Positions 25,566 through 35,121 of a stretch of DNA of 64,000 nt are shown one piece after another. This DNA comes from Propionimicrobium lymphophilum DSM 4903. GTDB taxonomy: Bacteria > Actinomycetota > Actinomycetes > Propionibacteriales > Propionibacteriaceae. The notes below the pieces were generated by a model. It searched no databases. It was given only the letters and a program-made list of their open reading frames with translations, and had not been told where the DNA came from. The translations under genes were made by a program, and so were the position numbers. How positions within the stretch are numbered: position 1 is the stretch's first letter; each line of letters starts with the position of its first letter. The stretch spans positions 83,492-147,491 of the forward strand of contig NZ_AUIB01000004.1 in assembly GCF_000423485.1 (NCBI RefSeq), written 5' to 3'.

Positions 25566-25584
25566 TTAGCTGAGGCTTAACAAA
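25566..25584. promoter_or_regulatory. DtxR/IdeR-like iron box 3
   Basis: TTAGCTGAGGCTTAACAAA matches about 15 of 19 positions of the DtxR/IdeR consensus and ends on the first base of the DUF2318 start codon. A repressor bound here would block transcription or translation start of the second half of the locus. Confidence 0.55.
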
Positions 25585-26894
25585 TGCTTAAACTCTTCGT
25601 TGCCGCTGTACGGCTGTCGATGCCGCTGCTGCTGACGATCGCCATTTTGTTGGCGTCTCGCGCTCACGCACCGATGGAGCGTAGGACGGTTTCTCGAATT
25701 ACTTGGGCGGTGACCGTGCTTTCTCTCGCGGCGGGTGCCGTGTTGGCCCAGCTGCGAATAAACACCACGCTCATCAACATCCCGACGATGAATACTATCG
25801 TCGGCATTCCCGCGATTATCTCCGCGATCGTCTTCCTGGTTGCCGTCTGGATGTTCGGCAACCGAGATCTGCACGACATCGAGCAGACCGGCCGCCATCG
25901 CTTCTTGACGATCTCCGCCCTGGTGACCCTAGCGTTCAACTCGGTATTCCTGGGCTTCCCATACTTTTTCGGCACGGACGGCGTCGTCTTGATGGGCTCG
26001 AGTCTGTTCGAGTCCGAATCGCTGCTTCGCCTGGCCGGCTTCGTGCTGGGCACTCTGCTAGTGCTGGTCGCCTGCTGGTGTTACGTGAAATCCGCTCGCC
26101 GAGTTCCCTGGGTGGTCAGAACGGTCATCACCGTCGTCGTCTTTTTGGCCATCATCGGCCCGCGCGCGGTGCTGCTTTATCAGCAGCTTTCCACCAGGGG
26201 AATGCTGCCCAAGAGCAACCTGATCTTCGACATGGTGTTGTGGATTCAGTACAACGGCCCGATCACCCAGCTGGTGCTCGCGGTTCTGATCGGCGTCCCG
26301 AGCCTGATCGCGCTGTGGACGCATCCGCGTGGGCCCGTCGCAAATCCGGCACTGGGCAGGATCCGCAAGGCCGACATGATTTCACGACGCAAGTTTTTCG
26401 CGCTTTCGCTGGTGCTCAGCATCCTGTTCGGCGTGACGCTGACCCTCGGCCATGCGAAGGCCGAGGCCAAACCGGAACTTTCGCCGATCGAGCCATCGGT
26501 GATCCAGGACGACAAGGTGCTCGTCGACCGCGCCACCGTTTCCGACGGTCACCTGCACCGCTTCGCCATCACGACCCGTGCCGGCAAGGAATACCCTGGC
26601 AAGGCCGGCGGCATCTACAAGACCCAGGGCGGGGTAGAGGTGCGTTTCATCGTCATCATGAAGAACGAGACGGCGTTCGGCACTGGCCTGGATGCCTGCG
26701 AGATCTGCGGCGATTCGGGCTATTACGAGTCCGACGGCAAGGTGATCTGCGAAAAGTGCAACGTAATGATGAACATCCAAACCATCGGATTCCCCGGTGG
26801 CTGCAACCCGATTCCGATTTCCTACGAGGTGGTTGGTGACAACCTGCAGTTCTCGCTGGACGAGCTGGAATCTCAAGAGAACGTTTTTAGGTAA
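25584..26894 (+). CDS. DUF2318 membrane protein with two CxxC pairs
   Basis: Membrane protein of the iron-uptake locus, corresponding by domain and position to Campylobacter Cj1660. About seven membrane helices fill residues 5-290. The C-terminal extracellular DUF2318 domain has C372-E-I-C375 and C389-E-K-C392, then GFPGGCNP, residues suited to binding iron or an Fe-S/redox centre. The exact chemistry is not established. An iron box overlaps its start codon. The first ABC permease begins 2 nt after its stop. Confidence 0.88.
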   Translation: MLKLFVAAVRLSMPLLLTIAILLASRAHAPMERRTVSRITWAVTVLSLAAGAVLAQLRINTTLINIPTMNTIVGIPAIISAIVFLVAVWMFGNRDLHDIEQTGRHRFLTISALVTLAFNSVFLGFPYFFGTDGVVLMGSSLFESESLLRLAGFVLGTLLVLVACWCYVKSARRVPWVVRTVITVVVFLAIIGPRAVLLYQQLSTRGMLPKSNLIFDMVLWIQYNGPITQLVLAVLIGVPSLIALWTHPRGPVANPALGRIRKADMISRRKFFALSLVLSILFGVTLTLGHAKAEAKPELSPIEPSVIQDDKVLVDRATVSDGHLHRFAITTRAGKEYPGKAGGIYKTQGGVEVRFIVIMKNETAFGTGLDACEICGDSGYYESDGKVICEKCNVMMNIQTIGFPGGCNPIPISYEVVGDNLQFSLDELESQENVFR

Positions 26895-26896
26895 AC

Positions 26897-28165
26897 ATGT
26901 TTTTCTGGCGAATGATTTTCCGCGCGCTGCGCAGGCAGATGTCCAAGCGTCTGCTGGTTGCGGTGACTATCTTTTTGGGTGCGAGCCTGACCACGTCGAT
27001 GTTTGCCGTAATGCTGGACGTTGGCGACAAGATCAAGCAGGAGCTCGGCAGCTACGGCGCCAATATTCAGGTGCTGCCTAAGGGCGCCGCGGTGATCTCC
27101 GACATGTACGACGTCGACACCGACCAGGCCCAGGGTGCGCTCCGCGAGGACGAACTGCCCAAGTTGAAGACGATCTTCTGGGCGTACAACATCGAAGATT
27201 TTGCACCTTTTTTGGAGACCCACGCGAACGTCGGTGGTGAGGATATGAAGGTGCAGGGAACTTGGTTCCACAACACCATCGATCTGCCGACGGGCGAGGA
27301 CGTCACCACTGGTCTGCAGGGTATGCGTGACTGGTGGCAGGTCGAGGGCCAGTGGGCCTCTGACTCTGGCGAAGCCATGGTGGGTAGCTCTGTGGCTAAG
27401 AAGAATGGTTGGTCGGTTGGCGATCAGATAGAAATTTCTTCAGATAAGGGAACTTCGTCCCTGAAGGTTGCGGGCATATACACCGCAGGTTCTGATGAAG
27501 ACCGCACGATGTACATTCCGTTATCCGAGGCGCAAAAGCTGAGTGATCGTCCGGGCCAGGTCGGAAAGATCGAGGTTCGCGCGCTGACCACGCCGGATAA
27601 CGAGTTGTCCAGCCGTGCGGCCCGCGATCCGAGCACGCTTTCGCTTGAGGAATGGGAGACCTGGTACTGCACGGCCTATGTTTCTTCGATCTCGTATCAG
27701 ATCGAGGAGGTCATGACTAACGCCGACGCTAAGGCCGTCCGTCAGATCGCCGACACCGAAGGCGTGATCCTCGACAAGACGCAGATGATCATGACGATGG
27801 TCGCCGGCTTCGCGATGATCGCGGCAGCGCTGGGCATCGCCAACTTGGTTACCGCGTCGGTGATGGAGCGAAGCAAGGAGATCGGCCTGATGAAGGCGTT
27901 GGGCGCCAGGAACGGTTCGATCATCGGGCTGATCCTGACGGAGACGCTGGTTGTCGGCCTGATCGGTGGCGTCCTCGGGTTCTTCGCTGGCGTCGGGCTG
28001 GCGCAGCTGGTCGGGCACCTGGTGTTCGGATCGGCAATCACGATCCGGCCTGTGGTTGCCCCGCTGATGGCATTGATCATCTTGTTGACTGTCGTCATCG
28101 GCTGCATCCCCTCGATTCATTCGATGCTCAAGCTGACACCTACCCAGGTTTTGCACGGACGGTGA
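26897..28165 (+). CDS. FtsX/MacB-type ABC transporter permease 1
   Basis: Permease of a type VII (MacB/LolCDE-like) ABC machine, corresponding to Cj1661/Cj1662. One N-terminal helix (residues 20-40), a large extracytoplasmic domain (about 45-300), and three C-terminal helices. The FtsX signature around MERSKEIGLMKALGARNGSI is present. Length 422 residues. Adjacent to a second, related permease, so the transporter is probably a heterodimer. Such machines transmit force across the membrane rather than import solutes, so a mechanical role in iron release or transfer is an inference. Confidence 0.9.
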   Translation: MFFWRMIFRALRRQMSKRLLVAVTIFLGASLTTSMFAVMLDVGDKIKQELGSYGANIQVLPKGAAVISDMYDVDTDQAQGALREDELPKLKTIFWAYNIEDFAPFLETHANVGGEDMKVQGTWFHNTIDLPTGEDVTTGLQGMRDWWQVEGQWASDSGEAMVGSSVAKKNGWSVGDQIEISSDKGTSSLKVAGIYTAGSDEDRTMYIPLSEAQKLSDRPGQVGKIEVRALTTPDNELSSRAARDPSTLSLEEWETWYCTAYVSSISYQIEEVMTNADAKAVRQIADTEGVILDKTQMIMTMVAGFAMIAAALGIANLVTASVMERSKEIGLMKALGARNGSIIGLILTETLVVGLIGGVLGFFAGVGLAQLVGHLVFGSAITIRPVVAPLMALIILLTVVIGCIPSIHSMLKLTPTQVLHGR

Positions 28166-28169
28166 TTTG

Positions 28170-29300
28170 ATGAACAGCAAGCAAAGGCGCATGTATCTGC
28201 GCATGATCACGAAGTCGCTGTGGCGACGGATGTCTCGAGTGTTGATTGCGTCGCTTTCTATCGCGGTTGGCGCGGCAACGCTTTCCGGGCTCGGCCTGGT
28301 GGCGTACACCGTCCCCAAGCAGCTGACAGCCGAGCTGCGCAGCTACGGCGCAAACATGGTGGTGCTGCCGCAGGGAGCCGACGCGATCAGTCCCGACAAA
28401 GTCGAGGACGTCGACAAACTGGCCGGCGACAAGACTCTCGGCAGGGCCGGCTATCAATACTCGAACCTGCTGTATAACCAGCAGTCTATTCAGGTGGTTG
28501 CAACCAACATGGACGACGTCGCAAAGGTTCGTCCTTATTGGGAGATCGACGGCGAAAGGCCAACCGGGCCCGACCAGATTTTGGTGGGGGAATCGGTGGC
28601 GGAGCTTTACCGCTTCGAGATCGGTAAGAACGTCGGACTGACAGAACCGACCACCGAGAAGGGCACGGCCAAACAGCTCAAGGTCTCCGGAATTCTGCGC
28701 ACGGGCGGGCCAGAGGACGACTCCATCGTCATGACGCCCGAGGGCCTAGCGCAGTTCAACGTGCAGCCCGGCTACAACCTAGTGGAGTATTCCATCGACG
28801 GTGATACGGCGACAATCAACCAGCTAGCCGGCGAGATAACCGAGTCTAACGAGGGCGTCGAGGCCGAGGTGGTTCGTCGCACCAGCGAGAACGAATCCGG
28901 CATTGCGCAGACCATGCAGACCCTGATCTGGATGGTGAGCGCTATCATCGTCGTGCTGACCGTCATCTCGGTTTCGGCGACATTGAACGCCATCGTCACC
29001 GAGCGCGCCAAGGAATTCGGCCTGAAGAAGGCGCTGGGCGCGCTGAGTAATGACATCATGGGCGAGCTGCTGGGCGAATCCGTGCTGCTCGGCCTGTTCG
29101 GTGGCGCAATCGGTGTGGCCGTCGGCATCTGGATCGCCGACGTCATCTCGGTGCGCGCTTTCGCCATCGACCTAAACATCAACTGGTGGGTTGTGCCAAT
29201 CACACTGCTAATTTCCACCGCGATCAGCCTGGCAGGCACGCTGCTGCCCGCCCGCAGGATCTCGCAGATCAAACCAAGTAACGTTTTGAGCGGAGAATAA
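28170..29300 (+). CDS. FtsX/MacB-type ABC transporter permease 2
   Basis: Partner of the preceding permease with the same plan: helix at about 20-42, extracytoplasmic domain, and three C-terminal helices with TERAKEFGLKKALGALSND. Both share the segment ELRSYGAN or ELGSYGAN early in the extracytoplasmic domain, so they are paralogues. ATG 28170 is chosen over the TTG at 28167. The ATPase starts 3 nt after its stop. Confidence 0.9.
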   Translation: MNSKQRRMYLRMITKSLWRRMSRVLIASLSIAVGAATLSGLGLVAYTVPKQLTAELRSYGANMVVLPQGADAISPDKVEDVDKLAGDKTLGRAGYQYSNLLYNQQSIQVVATNMDDVAKVRPYWEIDGERPTGPDQILVGESVAELYRFEIGKNVGLTEPTTEKGTAKQLKVSGILRTGGPEDDSIVMTPEGLAQFNVQPGYNLVEYSIDGDTATINQLAGEITESNEGVEAEVVRRTSENESGIAQTMQTLIWMVSAIIVVLTVISVSATLNAIVTERAKEFGLKKALGALSNDIMGELLGESVLLGLFGGAIGVAVGIWIADVISVRAFAIDLNINWWVVPITLLISTAISLAGTLLPARRISQIKPSNVLSGE

Positions 29301-29303
29301 GAA

Positions 29304-30043
<740 letters not shown>

Positions 30044-30044
<1 letters not shown>

Positions 30045-30490
30045 TGCGCAAGAGTGATGCCACCGTTCTGCTGGCCGTCGCGGTCGGCTCGATGCTGTTC
30101 ACCGGCTGCTCGGCCAGCTCGACCCCGATCTCGGAGCTGCCAGATGGCCAGTACACCGGCCAGTCGGAGCCCGAGACCGATGGCTCGTATGGCATCGTCG
30201 ATTTCACGATTTCTGGCGGCAAGGTTGCCGATGTTTCCTTCATTATCAAAGACAAGGACGGCACCCCGCACGACGAAAACTACGGCCTAGGATCCGACGG
30301 AACACCTGCTGACAAGACGTTCTACCAGCGTGCCCAGAACGCGATCGAGGCCGAAAAGTCGTACATGAGCCAGTTGAAGGAAACAAATAATCAAAATGAG
30401 GTCGAATCTATCGCTGGCGCCTCGGTTAGCTATAGGGTTTTCTTAGGTGCTATCCGCGACGCCGTCGAGTCGGCTAACGAAGCTGGTTAA
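30044..30490 (+). CDS. FMN-binding lipoprotein
   Basis: Small extracytoplasmic FMN_bind-domain protein. The N-terminus has a lipobox-like LFTGC at Cys22. The FMN_bind domain (about residues 35-148) contains DGSYGIVDFTISGGKVADV and ends with E121-S-I-A-G-A-S127, which lines up with the flavinylation motif D-g-x-t-g-A-T, with Ser in the place of the acceptor Thr. The ApbE-type FMN transferase encoded next would attach FMN. This suggests an electron-transfer step outside the membrane, possibly reducing Fe(III). It occupies the place that thioredoxin-like genes hold in the Campylobacter locus. Confidence 0.85.
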
Positions 30491-30534
30491 CGTCTTGCGG
30501 TTGTGTCTTGGTTCGAAAGGGGAAAATTTACCGA

Positions 30535-31476
30535 ATGGATGATTCGGTAGGTTCAAGAACTGTAAAGACCACTTTTCGCACGATGGGCACCCTGGCCAGC
30601 GTGTCGTGTAGCTACGACACTGCTCCTCCTGGCGTCGATACGGGGATCACGCTCAAAGCGCGGCTCCAGGAGGAATGCCGCCGGCTCGAGCTGTTGCTCA
30701 GCCGGTTCATCCCCGATTCCGACGTTTCTCGCATCTGCGCTAACCGCGGTGATTGGGTTTCGATTAGCCCGGAAACTTTCGAAGTTCTCTTTGCAGCGCT
30801 TCGGCTGAGCAAACGGCTGGACGTCTTCAACATCTTCATGGGTGTCCAGGCATCTTCCTGGCAGCAGTTGGGGGAGAGCGGGTTCCCTCGTGCGTCTGCT
30901 GCAGCCGGCAGACTGGAACTTCGCGACGGTCAAGCCCGTCTGGATGCCCCTGCGGGCACGATCATCGATCTCGGGGCGATTGCGAAAGGTTATGCTGCCG
31001 ATCGGCTAGCTCAGATCGCGCTCGATGCTGGCGCTACCAGCGTCGTTTCTAGTCTTGGGACGTCGTCCATTCGGGTGAGTGGGCGTCCCGTGAAAATCGG
31101 CGTCCAAAGCCCGTGGGAGGGTTGGGAAACATTCGGAACGTTGACCATCTCGGACAGGTCGCTTTCTGTTTCCGCGGATATGGGCAGCAAAATCACCCGT
31201 GGGCGTCAGGGCAGCCACGTCCTGCATCCACAGACGGGGGCGCCAGCACTGACCGACCTGGTGGCAGTGCTCGTCGTCGGGCCTGACGGCATGACCTGCG
31301 AGGCCTATTCCACCGCGTTTCTTGCGATGGGTCTCGACGACGCGATCGTGTTAGATCAGCAAACCCCGCAGATCGACTGCTTATTCATGACACTCGACGG
31401 GCGTTTTTTGGCCAGCCCGAACCTGGATCTCACCGCGATGCCGGGCCTCCAGACCTGGTTGCGGAGCCAAGTCTGA
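30535..31476 (+). CDS. apbE: FAD:protein FMN transferase
   Basis: Transfers FMN from FAD to Thr/Ser of target proteins. The MGT motif (FRTMGTLASV) stands near residue 16, the core LGAIAKGYAADRLA at about 155-168, and the C-terminal HVLHPQTGAPA motif is present. No signal peptide or lipobox is visible, so export is unclear. Length 313 residues. ATG 30535 is chosen as the first Met before MGT, although the AAAGGGG upstream is 12 nt away. The obvious substrate is the FMN-binding lipoprotein encoded directly upstream. Confidence 0.92.
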   Translation: MDDSVGSRTVKTTFRTMGTLASVSCSYDTAPPGVDTGITLKARLQEECRRLELLLSRFIPDSDVSRICANRGDWVSISPETFEVLFAALRLSKRLDVFNIFMGVQASSWQQLGESGFPRASAAAGRLELRDGQARLDAPAGTIIDLGAIAKGYAADRLAQIALDAGATSVVSSLGTSSIRVSGRPVKIGVQSPWEGWETFGTLTISDRSLSVSADMGSKITRGRQGSHVLHPQTGAPALTDLVAVLVVGPDGMTCEAYSTAFLAMGLDDAIVLDQQTPQIDCLFMTLDGRFLASPNLDLTAMPGLQTWLRSQV

Positions 31477-31479
31477 AAG

Positions 31480-31590
31480 ATGGTCGCTATAGAAGATGCG
31501 CAAGGCAACTGGCGTGTTTTTCACGCGATGACACCACCAACCAAGTCGTTTATGCGTGAATTAGGTATTGAATCAAGAAAGATGAGGTGA
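31480..31590 (+). pseudogene. 36-codon ORF, possible remnant of a toxin gene
   Basis: An ATG at 31480, three bases after the apbE stop, opens a 36-residue frame (VAIEDAQGNWRVFHAMTP, then KSFMRELGI) ending at TGA 31590, five bases before the RHH gene. The position and the beta-hairpin-like WRVFHA pattern recall the C-terminal part of small toxins (BrnT/DUF4258-like) that precede RHH antitoxins, but it is too short to be complete. The family link is a weak resemblance. It may also be a genuine microprotein. Confidence 0.35.
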
Positions 31591-31594
31591 GATT

Positions 31595-31876
31595 GTGAAT
31601 AGCTTTACTGCGATAAATGGTCAGGTGGTTTCCGACGAAATGCTCGAGAAACTCGAGAGCACTTATGCCTCGGGTGAGTTTCCTGATGGAGAAAGCGCGG
31701 CTAGCGATGTGATTCAGGGGTCGCCTCGAGCGCTTAGCCCGGAGGGCACTGCTGTTTTGTCGGTTAAGGTTCCTGTCGCGATGAAACGGGCCATTCAAGA
31801 GAAGGCGGAAAAGGGAAACATGACCCCGAGCGAACTGGTTCGATCTATGATCGCCCGCGAGCTCATCGAAGCCTAG
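31595..31876 (+). CDS. Ribbon-helix-helix protein, antitoxin-like
   Basis: A 93-residue protein whose C-terminal 40 residues (AVLSVKVPVAMKRAIQ, then SELVRSMIAREL) form a ribbon-helix-helix DNA-binding motif. The N-terminal half is acidic and of unknown fold, as in antitoxins that wrap a toxin. The GTG start is supported by GAGG 7 nt upstream. It follows a 36-codon frame that may be a truncated toxin, so the gene may be an orphan antitoxin or a simple regulator. It converges on the Sir2 gene. Confidence 0.75.
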   Translation: MNSFTAINGQVVSDEMLEKLESTYASGEFPDGESAASDVIQGSPRALSPEGTAVLSVKVPVAMKRAIQEKAEKGNMTPSELVRSMIARELIEA

Positions 31877-31905
31877 CTTTGCCACGGGACGAAACCTGAC
31901 GTGCC

Positions 31906-32655
31906 CTATTCCTCCATGGCGGCCACGGCCGCGGTCATGACGTCGTCGATGGAATCTCGAATAACCAGGTCCGCCTGGTTGTCGGCCGGGGTGGCGTCCC
32001 TATTAATGAGCACTAGGTGGCTGCCCCGGTAGTAATTGATCATGCCTGCTGCGGGGTAGACGTTGAGCGAGGTGCCGCCGATGATGAGCAGGTCTGCGCT
32101 CTCGATCGCCCTGACGGCCTCGCTGATGACCTCGGGGTTGAGGCCTTCCTCGTACAGCACGATGTCTGGGCGAACCTGCTTGCCGTCGACGGGGCAGTGC
32201 GGCACCCCGGTGGACTCCTTCATCCAGACCTTGTCGTAGACGTGGACGTCTGGGCAGTAGTTGCGGTCGACGCTGCCGTGTAGCTCCCAGACCGTTTTCG
32301 AGCCGGCTTCTTGGTGTAGGCCGTCGCAGTTTTGCGTCACGATTGCCTTGATGTGGCCGAGCTCCTCGAGTTTGGCGAGCGCGGTGTGTGCCCCGTTGGG
32401 CTTGGCTTCGGGGAAGATCATGTGCGCGCGGTGGAAGTCGTAGAACGCTTCGGGGTCTTGCAGGTAGCAGCTGTGGCTGAGCATGTATTCGGGCGGCATG
32501 TTGCCTTTGGCCGTGGTGTACAGGCCGGTGGCTGAGCGGAAATCGGGGATGCCGGAGGCGGTGGATACCCCGGCGCCGCCAAAGAAGACGCCTCGTTTTG
32601 CCTTAGATAGCCACTGCGCTAGCTGCTGGATTTCTTCCTTATTTAACTCGCTCAT
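31906..32655 (-). CDS. Sir2-family NAD-dependent protein deacylase
   Basis: Cytoplasmic NAD+-dependent deacylase. The NAD-binding motif GGAGVSTASGIPDFRSATGLY (residues about 27-47) and the catalytic TQNCDGLHQEAG are intact, as is GGTSLNVYPAAGMI. The zinc-binding Cys pairs are not obvious: only one Cys is visible in the NYCPDVHVYDK region and one in PHCPVDG, so this looks like the macro/class with altered zinc site. ATG 32655 follows GAGG; an upstream in-frame Met at 32685 has no such site. Length 249 residues. Confidence 0.92.
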   Translation of the reverse strand: MSELNKEEIQQLAQWLSKAKRGVFFGGAGVSTASGIPDFRSATGLYTTAKGNMPPEYMLSHSCYLQDPEAFYDFHRAHMIFPEAKPNGAHTALAKLEELGHIKAIVTQNCDGLHQEAGSKTVWELHGSVDRNYCPDVHVYDKVWMKESTGVPHCPVDGKQVRPDIVLYEEGLNPEVISEAVRAIESADLLIIGGTSLNVYPAAGMINYYRGSHLVLINRDATPADNQADLVIRDSIDDVMTAAVAAMEE

Positions 32656-32772
32656 GACCTCAAGTCTACGAGTGTGCAGTCTCAAGTGAGGGTTTAGGCA
32701 TTTAACGGCCTTTATTTAACGTATCGGCGTCTTGCTGGTTAGCGTGCGTGTCAAGACAAGAGGGGAAGATCT

Positions 32773-34770
32773 ATGTCCAAACTTTCTAAACTGCTTGCAG
32801 CCCCACTGGCTGCTGTGCTGCTGGTTGGTGGTTACGCCGCAACGTCGTCGGCTTCGTCCGCCAAGGACGCGGAGCTGGGTGTTTCGCTGGGCGGCACTGA
32901 TACTTCCGTCGTCGGAGAGGCGACCGTCTCGCTGAGCCAGGACGAGGTCATGGCCACTAGCCAGGCGGAGCTGAAGAAGCTGCGCGGTGCAATGTTCGAC
33001 AAGAACGTTAAGTTCGACGGCAAAGCGCTGCAGAGCGTTGTCGCTGAGAATGGCATGAACAAGCAGCAGTACCTTGACGCCGTGGTCTGGGACTCGGCTC
33101 TCGAGAAGGTTGCTGTTCAGCGTGTGTTCGAGCAGACCATCGCTAAGGGCCACACCCGTCCGGATGGTTCCAAGTCGAAGACCGCAACTCTCGAGGGCCG
33201 CGATGCCGGTTTCGAGATTTTGGCGTCCGGCACGAGCATGGACGTCAAGGCTGCGATTGATCTTTGGGCGTCCGAGGAGAAGGACCTGGCCGCAGCCGAG
33301 GGCAAGTGGACCAGCGATACCGCCCATCTGCACAACCTTTTGAATCCGAAGAGCCGCGCGCAGGCATTCGCTCTGGTTGCCGGAGCCGACCGCAGTTTCG
33401 TTGCTGGCCAGTTTTATTTCGACGGCAACGCTGACGCTAAGCCTGCCGGCCTGAATGGCGATTACAAGCTGTCTTCGGTCGTCAACGTGAACGCCAACGA
33501 GGTCACTTCGGTAGCTAACTCCAATCTGGCCGTTGGCGAGTCCACCAAGATGGTGGTTAGCGCCGGCAACCTCACCCTTAGGGTGAAGGAGTTCGCTTCC
33601 AGCGCGCCCGAGGTTGCGAAGGTCGACTCCGCCACAGGTGAGGTGACCGGCGTTGCTGCCGGCGAGGCCACCATCACCGCCACTCTGGCCGACGGCACCA
33701 CCACCGAGTCCACCTTCACCATCGGTGGCACAAAGTCCGGTGATAAGGACCTCGGGAAGGCCACTTTGACCACCACCGCAGGTGAGGGTCTGAAGGCCGA
33801 CGACGAGGTTGGTTTCAGCGTTAAGCTGGACGACCAGTCCATCACCCCGACTCTTAAGTGCGAGTACGCTGCCGACGGCACCACCTTCGAGGCCGTCGAG
33901 TGCGACGCCAAGCTGAAGATTGCCGCCGATGGCTCGAAGCTGCGCGTCACTGTTGCGGCTGACGGGTACCAGCCCAAGCAGCTGGGACACACTTTCGCTT
34001 TCATCGAGAAGGTTGATGCCAGCGGCACAAAGACTAAGGAGCCGACGGCTGATGCGGTTCCGGAAGCGGGCGCCACCGAGTCCGCTGCCCCGAACGCTTC
34101 CGTCAAGCCTTCCGCAGCGCAGACCAGCGCTACTCAGCCTGTTGCTTCCGAGTCGGCGACCAAGTCGCCTGTCGAGACTTCTGCTGCAGAGGCGAGCGAG
34201 ACCTCGGCCGAGAAAACTCCGTCTGCTGCCTTGAGTGAGTCTCCTGCTGCCTCGCCCACAGAAACCGAGACCAGCACTGGGAAAACCGAAAAGGTGACTG
34301 AGGAGAACACCGAGTCGGCGAAGCCTTCCCCAACCGAAACCTCTAAGACCCCTGAGGCTAAGGTCGTCCTGGATAAGTCCGAGATCTTCCCTGGCGAATC
34401 AGTGATGGCCAATGGTTCCGGTTTCGTGCCTGGCGAGAAGATCGAGGTTGAGTTCCACTCGACTCCGGTTCGCCTCGGCACTGTGACCGCTGAGGAGGAC
34501 GGCACTTTTATCGCCGAGGTGAAGACCCCGAAAGCAGCCCAGGCTGGCGAGCACAACATCGTTTTCAAGGCAAAGGAGACCACTCTAGAGCTGCCGATCA
34601 CCGTGAATGCAGTGACCAAGGCTTCCCCGACTGCAACTCCTGTTGCCGCACCAAAGGGCCTGCCGAGGACGGGTGGCCCGGTTGGCGTGGGAATCCTGGC
34701 GGTTGCAGTGCTGGGTGGCTGCGCGATTGCCTTCGGTGCGCGCAACGCAGCCCGCAGGGGAGACCTATAA
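32773..34770 (+). CDS. LPXTG-anchored surface protein with CAP-like and Big2 domains
   Basis: Cell-wall surface protein. A signal peptide covers residues 1-33. A helical CAP/SCP-like domain follows at about 45-205 (KALQSVVAENGMNKQQYLDA, WASEEKDLAAAEGKW). A Big2-type beta domain is at about 250-320 (VTGVAAGEATITATL), then a Ser/Thr/Ala/Glu-rich stalk of about 120 residues, and an Ig-like domain near 535-615. The sorting signal is LPRTG at about 630-634, a hydrophobic stretch and a basic tail. GGGGAAGA precedes the ATG. Ligand unknown. No sortase is encoded in the window. Confidence 0.88.
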   Translation: MSKLSKLLAAPLAAVLLVGGYAATSSASSAKDAELGVSLGGTDTSVVGEATVSLSQDEVMATSQAELKKLRGAMFDKNVKFDGKALQSVVAENGMNKQQYLDAVVWDSALEKVAVQRVFEQTIAKGHTRPDGSKSKTATLEGRDAGFEILASGTSMDVKAAIDLWASEEKDLAAAEGKWTSDTAHLHNLLNPKSRAQAFALVAGADRSFVAGQFYFDGNADAKPAGLNGDYKLSSVVNVNANEVTSVANSNLAVGESTKMVVSAGNLTLRVKEFASSAPEVAKVDSATGEVTGVAAGEATITATLADGTTTESTFTIGGTKSGDKDLGKATLTTTAGEGLKADDEVGFSVKLDDQSITPTLKCEYAADGTTFEAVECDAKLKIAADGSKLRVTVAADGYQPKQLGHTFAFIEKVDASGTKTKEPTADAVPEAGATESAAPNASVKPSAAQTSATQPVASESATKSPVETSAAEASETSAEKTPSAALSESPAASPTETETSTGKTEKVTEENTESAKPSPTETSKTPEAKVVLDKSEIFPGESVMANGSGFVPGEKIEVEFHSTPVRLGTVTAEEDGTFIAEVKTPKAAQAGEHNIVFKAKETTLELPITVNAVTKASPTATPVAAPKGLPRTGGPVGVGILAVAVLGGCAIAFGARNAARRGDL

Positions 34771-34838
34771 ATACCCCCTATATATAAAGGTGTAAAAAAC
34801 AATTTAATAACTGCTTTTTTAGAAGCAATCTAAATAGC

Positions 34839-34868
34839 GTTTTGCCGCGGCACTCGCCGCGGCAAAAC
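34839..34868. terminator. Hairpin after the CAP/Big2 surface gene
   Basis: GTTTTGCCGCGG pairs exactly with CCGCGGCAAAAC (12 bp) around CACTCG. The AAAAC/GTTTT ends can give short U tracts in either direction. Placed 69 nt after the preceding stop codon. Confidence 0.75.
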
Positions 34869-35098
34869 TGCGTATAGGAGGGGTAGCGAGGTGTGAAATA
34901 ACAGGTGTAATAAGTGCGGTATGACGGAGAAATCTCTGTCTATGAAACCTATCTTGCGCAGGTGGAGGCTTGGGGATATTCTTTTGTTCAAGTTTAGGTG
35001 TCTTTGTGCATCTAACTGAAGAAATAGCTCGGGGGAGCTCTTAAAAGCTGGCTATCTTTATTGATTGCGCGTTTTTCTTGCGTTCTCCTGTGCTTTCA

Positions 35099-35107
35099 CC
35101 CCCCCCC
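35099..35107 (+). repeat. C9 homopolymer upstream of the adhesin start
   Basis: Nine C in a row, ending 5 bases before the GGAGAAG ribosome binding site and 14 bases before the ATG at 35122. Runs of this kind are prone to slipped-strand length changes. Confidence 0.9.
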
Positions 35108-35121
35108 TACATGGAGAAGCA

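Larger units (their letters stand above)
34771..35121 (+). other. Long leader region of the large adhesin gene
   Basis: A 351-bp stretch without a supported gene. It holds the terminator-like hairpin at 34839-34868 and the C9 tract at 35099-35107 just before the ribosome binding site. A 32-codon frame starting at 34921 has no recognisable features. No confident promoter can be named. Confidence 0.6.

Noticed and set aside
34921-35019. A 32-codon frame (start 34921) in the adhesin leader
   Set aside because: No ribosome binding site, no recognisable motif, and no conservation can be judged.
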